DNA of 64,000 bases from assembly GCF_051014445.1 (NCBI RefSeq), contig NC_135137.1:26351501-26415500 (forward strand), given 5' to 3'. A model generated the notes under the pieces. That model searched no databases. It saw nothing but the letters and a program-made list of their open reading frames with translations, and was not told the origin of the DNA. This document shows positions 49,110 through 58,733 of the stretch, piece after piece; positions within the stretch are counted from its first letter, which is position 1; the number at the start of each line of letters is the position of its first letter. The position numbers and the translations under genes were made by a program. This DNA comes from Colletes latitarsis (taxonomy: Eukaryota > Arthropoda > Insecta > Hymenoptera > Colletidae).

Positions 49110-49356
49110 TTATATCTCCGGAACTAACAACGCTATCGACTTGAAACAAATTTCGTTAAAGGGCTATTCATCCTCTATCCGATAAATATCTGTGCAATAA
49201 AACTGGATTATAAATTAGTTATTTAATCGACCTGGAACAAGATTCGTTTTCTTTAATTGCATACAGAAAATTTTTAAAAGAGAAAAAAAAGACAGGTTAT
49301 TTGACCGATCATGGTAGGAATAGGTATAGATGAAGTGTCAGAAGGTTTAGTGTAAA
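49110..49356. mobile_element. Right-end fragment of the piggyBac-type element
   Basis: Matches the right part of the element at 40266-41804: TATATCTCCGGAACTAA, GGGCTATTCATCCTCTA, then TTTGACCGATCATGGTAGGAA and the end AGGTTTAGTG. The left part and the right-hand TTAA are missing or mutated. Confidence 0.7.
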
Positions 49357-50107
49357 ACACACTCCATTATGTTGAATGAGTATTCTTATACGTTACTGCA
49401 TTTCTACTCACAGCAGCTATGTGTATTCATTTTTTGTTTTGAAAAATAAACTTTATTACATCCATAATACCGCAAGAGACAGCCAGTCAATATATAAAAA
49501 AAACACCTAAACGTCACTTAATTAAATCAGTGCATATTTATATGCATACCTTCGTTAATTTCAGAACACACAAATCATTATCTTCTCGCTTGAAAAGAGG
49601 ATTACCGAACCGTTTAATGAAATTAATTATATCGTTTGTTAATTAGTCAACTAATATGTGGCTTTTGATTAGTCACTGTGAACGAGGAAGTAATTATCAA
49701 TTACGCTTATAAATGTTATACAGCGTCGAGGAAAATGAATTTCCGTCGTAAATACAATAAAGTCTCTCTATATGTCAAAAATATCCTTACTATTAAAGTA
49801 AAATTTGTATTCCCCTCATTAAATTTGTGCCCTGCTCAATGAGAATGCATGACGACTGATTAATCATTCGCGTTACGCCTCATCGACACTGTTGAGACCC
49901 AACACAGATAGTCATAGAAGGGTTGCAGCGACCATAGCATTCTTAGGCTCGGGAATTTCAATATCAATGATGAAAATTGATGGTTGACAGTTAGACCGAT
50001 AGCCGACATATTATCAAAAATGAGATTAATCATCATTATTCATCAAATAAAGAACGTGTCCAAGTAACGAGATCCAAGATATTGAGTTATCTATTGCTAT
50101 ATCCTCA
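49357..50107. other. Gene-free stretch
   Basis: No element or RNA gene recognised. The last 100 bases may be coding in frame with the fragment at 51905 (see that entry). Confidence 0.35.
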
Positions 50108-50294
50108 TACAGTGTGTTAGGAAATGATAGGTTCAGTCATACTTATGATAATAATTTAGAAAGAAGTGCATAAATCAGTTTCAAATTTTCAGAATTTTTA
50201 GCTTTTATATTAACAAACTGTTCTGCTAAACATTATATGGAAATAACGGTTCAAAAAGAAACTAGAAATCTTTTACTGAATGTAACCAGCTTCT

Positions 50295-50320
50295 AACCGT
50301 TAATAAATGATAGGTTCACT
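50295..50320. repeat. Inner transposase-site-like repeat, left
   Basis: The 26-base inner repeat lies about 185 bases inside the left end. It contains the ATGATAGGTTCA core also found in the outer repeat, and is matched in inverse at 51692-51717. Paired sites of this kind are transposase-binding sites in Sleeping Beauty; that function here is inference. Confidence 0.75.
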
Positions 50321-50516
50321 TGCTAAAAGGACGATTAAACGATTTGTTAATGTACCAAAATTTAATACATCACAATATTCTTTCGTTATAATGCATTCAT
50401 TGTGAATTTGGCTGCTTGACACCGTCATTTTGTTTGCGTGTCGTTTGTTACGTATCCTGGTTACAAAGGAAACAAACAGTAAACAATTTCTCATGAATCT
50501 TCCCATGCATTTACAG

Positions 50517-50523
50517 TATAAAA
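50517..50523 (+). promoter_or_regulatory. TATA-like box of the Tc1 gene
   Basis: TATAAAA lies about 60 bases before the chosen start ATG at 50582, a plausible distance for a short-leader transposase mRNA. In an AT-rich genome such a word is common, so this is only suggestive. Confidence 0.3.
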
Positions 50524-50581
50524 GATATGTATTAAAGTATCGCAGTATCGAGTTATTAAGGTGTTAAAGCATTTTTTAAAA

Positions 50582-51633
50582 ATGGGCAGGGGTAAAGTTT
50601 TGAATGAAAAAGAGAAAGGACAGATATTGGCGTATAAAGACTCAGGAATGTCTCATCGAGAAATTGGTCGTCGCATAGGCAGATCTTGCAATGTGGTGAA
50701 TCAGTTTATAAAAAATGGGGATGAATATGGTGTGAAAAAATCACCTGGAAGACCAGCAAAATTGTCACCACGCAATAAAAGAGCAATTATCGCGAGTGCA
50801 TCAAATTCAACAATAGGAAGTCGACGATTACGCAACAAATTCGCGCCAAATGTTTCACATGTGACAGTATGGAATGTTTTAAAAGAATCTTCTAATCTTG
50901 TATACAAGAAAATGAAATCTGCCCCAACGCTTAAAAAGGAGCATTGCAAAACACGTGTATTATTTGCAGATTTGCATCAAACGTGGATCCATCAGTGGCA
51001 TTCGGTATGTGCACATTTTTTAGCGAGGACGTTGCAATTTACATATTTTTAAATTTTTAGATTATTTGGTCTGATGAAAAGAAATTCAATTTAGATGGAC
51101 CAGATGGGTTGGCGAACTATTGGCACAATCTATGTACAGAACCGCGTTATTTTTCAAAGCGTAACTTTGGTGGAGGTTCTGTGATGATTTGGGCGGCGTT
51201 CTCTGGATTTGGCAAGACGACATTAGCCTTCCTTGATACACGACTCGATTCAAAAAAATATCAAGCTGTTCTAGAAGAACACCTTTTGCCCTATATTCGC
51301 CGTTTTTCGTCTGCAAAATTAACATTCATGCATGACAATGCAACAGTGCACGCTTCATCAAGCACTAAACACTGGTTAAAAACTAAAAATATAGATACAT
51401 TAATATGGCCATCGAGGTCTCCTGATCTTAACCCGATTGAGAATTTATGGGGACAACTAGTACGCGATGTTTACGATGATTGTCGTCAATTCAATAGCGT
51501 AAAAGAGCTCAAAACGTCAATTACGAACGCTTGGGATTGCATTACTACTCGGCAACTCACAAATCTTGTCGAATCTATGCCGAAGCGAATCAATTTATTA
51601 ATTAAAAGTGGTGGAAAACCTATTAAATATTAA
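50582..51633 (+). CDS. Tc1 transposase, intact, one intron
   Basis: Proposed coding sequence joins 50582-51004 to 51061-51633, giving 331 residues, normal for a Tc1 transposase. I prefer the second ATG (MGRGKVLNEKEKG), which matches how these proteins begin; an upstream ATG at 50561 would add seven residues. Residues 1-110 form the two-part helix-turn-helix region with GRPAKLSPRNKR. Catalytic residues are in IIWSDEKKFN (created across the splice junction), MHDNATVHAS and PDLNPIENLWG. The second D and the E are separated by 34 residues: DD34E. The middle GGGSVMIWAAFSGFGKT block is also intact. No stop or frameshift was found. It would cut and paste the surrounding element at TA sites in the nucleus. 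Confidence 0.88.
51005..51060 (+). other. Short intron in the Tc1 transposase gene
   Basis: Fifty-six bases from GTATGTGC to TTTTTAG, with phase 0. Reading through it gives a stop after 15 codons and loses the IIWSDEKKFN block. Removing it restores the family sequence exactly, ...HQWHS then IIWSDEKKFNLDGPDG. Confidence 0.85.
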
Positions 51634-51691
51634 TTTTAATTTTTACTTGGCTAAGAATTATTTAATGACTATGTATAAATATATTTTTTAA

Positions 51692-51717
51692 AGTGAACCT
51701 ATCATTTATTAACGGTT
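51692..51717. repeat. Inner transposase-site-like repeat, right
   Basis: Inverse of the 26-base repeat at 50295-50320, about 185 bases inside the right end. Confidence 0.75.
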
Positions 51718-51904
51718 GAAATATGTTAAAATTATGATATTCTTATGTTACATCATTTTGAAATATTACTCCAAAACGAAATTTAGCAATCAGATTTGTC
51801 AATACAAGGACATTATATCTTGAAAGTTTGAGAGCAGTTGATACATTTCTCTATAAGTTACGATAATAAATGTGAGTGAACCTATTATTTCCTAACACAC
51901 TGTA

Positions 51905-52287
51905 TTAGATCTATAAAATATCAATGCTTGAACCTATTATGCATAACAGAAGACGGATCTTTGGATAAGGACGAGTTCATATGAAGATGGGACTGGGTGC
52001 AATCGCCAATGATGACAGGGCTTAAAGCCCTGAAGAGCATTTACCAGATAGGAACGTTAGATCAAGTGGGATACGTAAACTACAAACACGAGATTAGAGA
52101 CTTGTTGACACTGAAAAGGAATGTGCAACTAACAGGCAACATATGTAAGATAAGTAGAATTTTCGGGACCAAACCCATCCCCATAAAACTCGACCTTCTC
52201 GACAGCTGCACATTACGTGCAAATCACCTCAATAATCATTACCTGCTATTCATCTTCGCAATGTATTGCGAAGATACCAATAAATAA
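51905..52287 (+). pseudogene. Unidentified coding fragment cut by the Tc1 insertion
   Basis: From 51904 a frame reads IRSIKYQCLNLLCITEDGSL, meets one TGA near 51979, and continues MMTGLKALKSIYQIGTLDQV, YVNYKHEIRDLLTLKRNV and LDLLDSCTLRANHLNNHYLL to a TAA. If the Tc1 element and one TA are removed, the frame extends upstream into about 50003-50107 (SKILSYLLLYP). Codon use is less AT-biased than the surrounding DNA. I recognise no domain. It could be a decayed viral or host gene. Confidence 0.4.
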
Positions 52288-52351
52288 AAGAAAAAGATTG
52301 ATTATTTTACATTGTAGTAGTGAAGAAGAATGAGTACCCAATTGCTTAAAA

Positions 52352-52884
52352 TTGTGTAGGGTTAATTTAAACAATTGCCATGTGGATTATCATAAAAGTA
52401 TGAAAGCTGTGATATTCGAACAGTGGTTTGAGCAAAAGTTAATATCAAACATAAAACCTAATAGTGTGTCAGTTATGGATAATGCAATATATCATTCAAG
52501 ACTGGTCCAAAACATTCCGTGCAAAGCAAGTTTAAAAGTGGAAATTCAAAATTTTTTGTTAAAAAATGATCTATATTTTGAAGACACGTATACAAAAGAA
52601 CAGTTATTAGGAGATTTAAAAGTTGGAAAATTTTTAAAAATAATATATTATTGACAAAATAGCAAAGAACAATGGTTTTGAGATTACCACCATATTTTTG
52701 CATATTTAATCACATTGAAATTATTTGGGCTCAACTGAAATTAAATTTACGACTCAAAAATATATACCCAAAGTTTGACCATCGACTCATTGAATTAATC
52801 AAGGAAGAAATGGATCTCAAACCAAGTAACTGGAAAAAGGCCGTAAATAAAGTTATAAAAATTCAAGAAGAATACGAGCAATAA
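52352..52884 (+). pseudogene. IS630/Tc1-type transposase fragment, long D-E spacing
   Basis: First part: DYHKSMKAVIFEQWFEQKLI then SVSVMDNAIYHSRLV, with the second catalytic D. After two frame changes near 52655-52672 it continues VLRLPPYFCIFNHIEIIWAQ, with the catalytic E in HIEIIW, and a lysine-rich C-terminus to 52884. From D to E there are 236 bases, about 79 residues, much longer than DD34E. Insect IS630-type families with very long spacing, such as the DD82E group, have this layout ('DNASYHS', 'RLPPYHC.LNPIELIWAQ'). The first catalytic block is missing. Confidence 0.65.
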
Positions 52885-53017
52885 AAAAAAAAGAAAATTT
52901 GAAAAACAGGAAAGAAGAATTGTAACATCAGTATAAATTTCTTTTTCATATTGCAACGATGTAAAACTGCTTCTCCGAACTAAGTCTACTAGTATAAAGT
53001 TATTATTTCATAGTGTT

Positions 53018-53800
53018 TAACGTTGAAAGTTCCGCCCGTACTGATTTTTTTCTCGAAAATGCGCAGGATTTCAAGGGTATGTCTATTCACCAAAAATTAT
53101 TGTAATTGACTCCCACAACCAAAAATAATTTTTCCAAAACGATTTGTAATTTTTCCCCCGTCAAAAAATTTAGGCACCTACCCCCTGTCGATTTTTCTTA
53201 AAAATTCGTTTTTCATTTTTAATAAATATGGTTGGCACACTGTATAAAAAAGTTGTCCAATACTTTTTTGTAGATACCCATGGGCTCTACTTCAGAAGAA
53301 AATTTCAATGGAATATATTCACTATTGTAGGAGTTATGAACATTTCAAAATTGGACCATTTTTATGGGGGGTTCCTCATTTTACGGGGTTAAGGAACAAG
53401 TTTTCGAACATTTTTGGAATTTCTACATATTCTTCACCAAAATACGCGTTGTTTGCATTTTGAAACATTAAAATCCTCTAATCCATTCAAGAGTTACATT
53501 TTAATGATTCGCATGAAATTTCAGGGAAACATTTCTGGCTTCACATTAGATTTTCGGTAAAGAATTTTTTTCTCGAAAATACGTAGGATTTCGGGGTCAT
53601 GTCTATTCACCAAAAATATTTATAATTAACCCCTGCAACTAAATATAATTTTTTTAGTATGATTTGAAATTTTTTAATTTAATTTTTTAATAACTTTTTA
53701 ATGAAGCCTCAGTCAAGAAATTGATATTCTTGATTTTCGTCTTATTATGACCTCAAGAATGTCCCATTAAAATTTTTCCCAGAATTGACCGAACACCTTG
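53018..53800 (+). mobile_element. TA-flanked modular repeat, left end missing
   Basis: Starts inside the family sequence (CGTTGAAAGTTCCGCCCGTA), without the terminal 130 bases, and runs to the right terminus with TA at 53801-53802. It includes the long core segment and at least two modules. Confidence 0.85.
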
Positions 53801-53855
53801 TATACTAAAACGCAACCGAAATTCTGTGTGTTATTCTCGAAGGGCCAGCCAAATT

Positions 53856-54083
53856 TGATTGAGACAAACAATGATGGAAGCCCGTTGCTTCCTGAAGTAT
53901 GAGCCTGTTGATCTTAGTGTTTACACAAGAATTTGTTAGTAGTGCGGAGATCGTCTACGAGTTATAAGCTCAAACAAATCAATCTTGGAAGTTCATTGCT
54001 CCCTGAAGTAAAAGCCCGTTACTCTTGTGATACGCTCGAATCCGATTATTTTGGAGAGACTATTTGCGAGTTGTAAGCTCGAT
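53856..54083. repeat. Tandem repeat, two diverged units of about 113 bp
   Basis: GGAAGCCCGTTGCTTCCTGA at 53876 and GGAAGTTCATTGCTCCCTGA at 53989 start corresponding stretches, followed in both by CTACGAGTTATAAGCTC- or TTGCGAGTTGTAAGCTC-type words. Confidence 0.65.
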
Positions 54084-55757
54084 CAAACGAACCTAATCCT
54101 AAGTTCTTATTTTACCTTTAACCTGAACTCGGTTGCCCTTACTAAAGTGGGGTGAGCGAAAAGGCTGCTTTTTTAATAAGAATTTGAGGAAAGCCGCGTG
54201 GGTTTACGAAACGTCAGTTGTTATTGACTCAAGCATTAGAACCGGCAAAAACAGCTACTAAACAAATACACTATGAACATTTTACGATGGGAGACTTAAA
54301 CAAATAGTTTTGCGGAGATCTTGCTAAACGTAATATCTAATAAAGAATCAGAAATTTTGAAAAATAAATCTTTATTTGCTTATATTATTTAAATTCAAAA
54401 TACAAGAATTTATTATCTAAAGATAAAAAAAGGTAATAAAATTGTGCATTGGTTTCGCTCCCGTGTTTGTGACACTTTTCTGTTTAAAATAAGATTAAAC
54501 ACAATACCATTAAGATTATTTAATAAATGTGTTTACTAACTTAACATGTAAATTATATGTCCAAACTATAACGTGTTTGGTCTTCATGGCTATGAAAAAT
54601 AATTAATAATTAGAAAGCTTTATAATTGAAGTAAAATAATTCATGTCAATATGCTCTAACAATCTCTAACGGCTAACTCGAACGCTCGTTCTTTCACTTT
54701 CTTTTATCTCACTGTCCTTTTCTATGTTCAATGTTGTCAAGGAAGGAAAAAGCTGCGTCAGGTATTCTGTATTTGGAACAGTTGAGCCCTGTAACTTTAA
54801 CTTATTGATCGACTTTACTGTAGTCCATAAGTAGTTTACGATACTACTTTTATCACTGTTGCGATTGTAATGTAACACTTTAACTCATGGTTCGAATGCG
54901 CATCCTTTCATTTAGAACTATAGTATCAATTGTTCTCCTATAAATGGTTTCGATTTCTTCGAAATTCCCGTCTCGGTACGGTTCTCCTTCCTTTATCGTA
55001 GAACTACACAATCCAACTTCAATGAAACTTTATCAACTCGTTCGGATCGCATCGAGCAACACCCTACTTTATTTCCCTTGGACTCTATAAACGAAAGCAT
55101 TCCACTACATGGTACAACGTACTGTGATACGACTGCAGTCTCACATCACTAAATGCAGTGATAAGTTTAAATTCTTTATGTTTCTGCAAATACATTATTT
55201 TCCTTGAAAATATATTAAAAGAAAGAATCCAGCAACTAATGAATTCTTTAATTACTGTTAGCGACAGAATTGTAACGACACTAACAGGGGACCATCACGA
55301 GATGTAAATCTCCAATTTTGATGAAACTTCGCAATTATGTAGTTCTCATAAATCTATTAGACACGTATTTTTTGTAGCTGCTAATATTCACTTTAAGGGG
55401 TTGAAATCAGACCTCAAAGTTGGGGGTTCAAAACATACTTTGTTGAATATCTCGGAAACTATTAGAGATAGGGGTGTGCTTCAAATGGATGAAATTTATG
55501 TTTTTAAACGGCGAATTTAATGGTGTAAAGAGATTTGCAAAACTTTTATTTGTTTAAACAATATATTAAGAAATAGCACATTTTTTTATTTTTCTCCTTG
55601 GATATTAATGATTTTTCTGTCTCCATTTGTACAGAGAAACTACACATCCATGTACAAAATACGGAGTAAATTGGAATTTTGATTTTTTCACAATAAAGAA
55701 AGATTTTATATTTGTAATTCTTTTCGTATTTCGTGTTGTACGAAGTACCAGATCGTA
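54084..55757. other. Gene-free stretch
   Basis: At 55278-55560 a segment beginning near AGGGGACCATCACGAGATG reads like one end of a DNA transposon, but its partner end is not visible. The remainder is unassigned. Confidence 0.35.
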
Positions 55758-55759
55758 TA

Positions 55760-56871
55760 CAGGGTGTTCGGCCACCCCTGGGAAAAATTTTGATGGGAGA
55801 TTCTAGAAGCCAAAATAAGACGAAAATCAAGAATACCAATTTGTTGATGGTGGCTTCGTTAAGTTATTAACGTTTAAAGTTCCGTCAATACTGAATTTTT
55901 TTCTCGAAAGTGGGTAAGATTTCGGGAGTATGTCTATTCACCGAAAATAATTATAATTGCCTCCCGCAACCGAAAATAATTTTTCCAGAACGATTTGAAA
56001 CTTTTCAAATTCGCCAAAAAATTTAGGTACCTACCCCCTGTGGATTTTCCTTGAAAATTCGTTTTTGATTTTTAATAATTTCGCTTGACGTCCTACAGAA
56101 AAGTTGTTTAATACTTTTTTGTAGGTACTTATAGGCTCTACTTCAGAAAAATGTTTCATTGAAATATTGGACCATTTTTATGGGGTTTTTCTAACATCAC
56201 GGGACCAAGGAACAACCTTTGCAATATTTTTATAATTGTTACATATTCTACACTAAAATACGCGGCGTTTGGCTTTTTGAACATTAAAATCCTCCAATCC
56301 GATCAGAAGTTATGGTGTTTTAAAGATTTGCATTTTACGGGAAGCATTTTTGGCTTGAAATTATATTTTCGGTAAGGAATTTTTTTCTCGAAAATGGTTA
56401 GGATTTCGAGGGTATGTCTATTGACCAGAAATTATTATAATTGGTCCCTGCAATCAAAAATAATTTTTTTAGAACGATTTAAAATTTTTTAATTTTGTTG
56501 AAAAATTTCACACTTTCTCGAATTTTTTTCTCCAAACTGGGTAGGATTTCCGAGGTATATCTATTCATCAAAAATGATTATAATCGACCCTTGCAATCGA
56601 AAATCATTTTTTTAGAAAGATTTGAAAAATTTTTTTTTCCGCCGAGAAATTTCACCACCTACCCGAATTTTTTCCTCGAAGGAGAGTACGATTTCGGGGA
56701 TATGTGTATTCATCAAAAATGATTGTAATTGACCCCCGCAACCGAAAATAATTTCTCCAAAACGATTTGAAATTTTTTAATTTAATTGTTAATAACTTTT
56801 TAACGAAGCCTCCATCAACAAATTGGTATTCTTGATTTTCGTCTTATTTTGGTCTCTAGAATCTTCCATTT
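55760..56871 (+). mobile_element. TA-flanked modular repeat, right end missing
   Basis: Left terminus CAGGGTGTTCGGCCACCCC after TA (55758-55759), core segment with an internal deletion near 56166, and several modules (starts near 55895, 56382, 56520, 56663). It stops within the right inverted repeat after CTCTAGAATCTTCCATT, about 35 bases before the expected end. Confidence 0.85.
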
Positions 56872-56910
56872 CTCTCGACTTGCCCCCTCATTTCGTATTA
56901 TCGAATGTGG

Positions 56911-57469
56911 TATACCTATTTTTACAGTTGTGAGCCAATTTGACTCATAAAATGATTTAACAGTTAATCGCTTTGCAAATGAAATTTCTGGCTTACATAA
57001 TGAATCAGAATTCTAATATCAATTACGCGTAAACATTCATGTTCAATCTTGTCAATTTATTAGTTAGCTAGGGTCAAAAAGTGTCTTATTTACCCACCTT
57101 TTTCATCATTCCGTTTTATATATCGCGTGTGAACAAAGCGTTTTTAGCGAAATAATATAATTTTGTAAAATCAATTTTTTGTCAAATAATTTGGTCCACC
57201 AAGTTAATTTCGATATTTATTTGTAAAAGGTATTTCAATTGATATTTATTTTACATCTAATTACGTAGGGTTGCCATCGTTGGGAAAAAATCAGAAAAAA
57301 TTTCTTTTGCTAAATGTATTTTAAAAACACAGCGTATACGTAAAAAATGTTTTGAATGAAATTTTTAATAATGAATCTTATTTAAATTGATTTGGAACTA
57401 TTTTTTTTGCAAACAACTTGAATTTTGTTGTACGAGTCAAATTGGCTCATTTCAGTAAAAATATGTATA
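56911..57469. mobile_element. MITE-like element with 39-bp inverted repeats
   Basis: Left repeat 56911-56949 and right repeat 57431-57469 are inverse copies. They share TATAC.TATTTTTAC.G and the near-palindrome TGAGCCAATTTGACTC. The interior is AT-rich with no gene. The target duplication is unclear because the right end abuts the next element. Confidence 0.65.
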
Positions 57470-58400
57470 CAGGGTGTTTGGCCACCCCTGGGAAAAATTT
57501 TAATGAGCGATACTAGAGGCCAAAATAAGACGAACATCACGAATACCAATTTGTTGATGGAGGCTTCGTTGCAAAGTTATTAACATTTAAAGTTCCGCCT
57601 GAAACGCGACAACTTGCGAACAGATGCGTAAGCGCGGTAGGTCAGGAGACGGTGTGTTACAGCACAGACGAGATATACGAGTAGACAATTCACCTTATGG
57701 ACTTTCGTGGCCTAATCTGACTGCCATACCGACCCGAAAACTCGAAGGTGATTTTGGCGTCCTCTTCTCATGGATGGCGGTCAGTTGAGAAACTATTCAC
57801 TGAATTAGTATTTATGAGCAGACAGCTGTAGTGTACGCGTAAATACATGTGAGTTGACTATGGTACGGATTAAAAAATGCAATCTTCAAACGACCATAAC
57901 ACCTACAATAGTGAATATATTTCAAAAAAACTTATTTTCGAAATAGAGCTCATTGGTGCCTACAAAAAAGTATTAGAGAACTTTTCTATACGGCGTCAAA
58001 TAAAATTACTAAAAATAAAAAACGAAGTTTTAAGAAAAATCGACAGGGGGTAGGTGCCTAAATTTTTCGACGAATTTGAAAAGTTTCAAATCACTCTGGA
58101 AAAATTATTTTCGATTGCAGGGGTCAATTATAATCATTTTTGGTCAATAGACATACCCTCGAAATCCTAACCATTTTTGAGAAAAAAATTCTTTTACTGA
58201 AAATATGATGTGTGTCCAGGAATGTTTTTGTAATTTCATTTTCTGTCTCACTTCCTCTTGTGTTCATTTGTGTAACCTGTTGGTAATGTTGCGAGTGACG
58301 CGAAAATGGTAATAGGGCTCTAGAGCCCCATAACAATGGGCCGAAAAAATACATTGGGTGAAAAGTCTACTCGTATATGTACCTCGTCTGTGGTTAAAGG
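57470..58400. mobile_element. Composite: modular-repeat end, inserted segment, reversed module
   Basis: Family left terminus (CAGGGTGTTTGGCCACCCC) after TA (57468-57469) for about 130 bases, then the inner half-palindrome type seen in the foldback copy. From about 57663 a different segment starts with CACAGACGAGATATACGAG. At 57890-58215 the modular core appears in reverse orientation. 58228-58400 is the dispersed repeat also found at 23565, ending with the inverse of the CACAGACGAG phrase. The family right terminus is missing. It looks like one element inserted into another, followed by loss. Confidence 0.6.
58228..58400. repeat. Dispersed repeat, second copy at 23565-23725
   Basis: Shares CCTGTTGGTAATGTTGC, CGAAAATGGTAAT and the CTCGTCTGTGG end with the segment at 23565-23725. 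The two copies differ at many positions. Confidence 0.65.
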
Positions 58401-58565
58401 AAGCATGCTTACCCGACTTATCGATTGCCTTTCGTTTTTGTGTCAATTCCCAGAAAGACGAACGCATATCGTCGAATGGAATTCAACCTGACTTATGAAC
58501 ATCCAGAGGGACATCAAAACTCGCCCGACAAGATGTTCACAGAGAGACGGATGTTCACAATACAA

Positions 58566-58637
58566 GTTTTAAAACTTCCCGATCATAAAAATTTCTTTTT
58601 ACTTAACAGTTAAAATATGATCGGGAAGTTTTAAAAC
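58566..58637. repeat. Perfect 22-bp inverted repeat
   Basis: Arms 58566-58587 and 58616-58637 are exact inverse copies around ACTTCCCGATCATA, separated by 28 bases. The right arm merges into the dispersed repeat shared with 17540-17665. Confidence 0.9.
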
Positions 58638-58700
58638 GTGTATTTCTGTAAACAAAATTCTGAAAATTTTTCCCCCATTATCGTACTTATGCCTACATAA
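58583..58700. repeat. Dispersed repeat, second copy at 17540-17665
   Basis: Contains the shared phrase TTAAAACGTGTATTTCT and the AATTTT-rich continuation found at 17540-17665. Confidence 0.55.
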
Positions 58701-58733
58701 ATCGGAAAGTAAAAATGTTGGGGCTTTTATTAA

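Larger units (their letters stand above)
50110..51902 (+). mobile_element. Tc1-like element, apparently complete (1793 bp)
   Basis: Ends CAGTGTGTTAGGAAATGATA (left) and CAGTGTGTTAGGAAATAATA (right, read inward), with TA at 50108-50109 and 51903-51904. Inner repeats at 50295-50320 and 51692-51717 match over 26 bases (AACCGTTAATAAATGATAGG and six more). They share ATGATAGGTTCA with the outer ends. This is the IR/DR layout. The transposase gene between them is open apart from one short intron. Of all elements here, this is the one most likely to be recent. Confidence 0.92.

Noticed and set aside
54880..54900. tRNA B-box-like GGTTCGAATGC
   Set aside because: No cloverleaf or A box at the proper distance.
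18045..56722. Many short ORFs with peptides like GKI.MGDSR.QN.TKIKNTNL or RISRVCL..KNDYN
   Set aside because: They are translations of the modular repeat and its ends, recurring at every copy in different contexts, not proteins.
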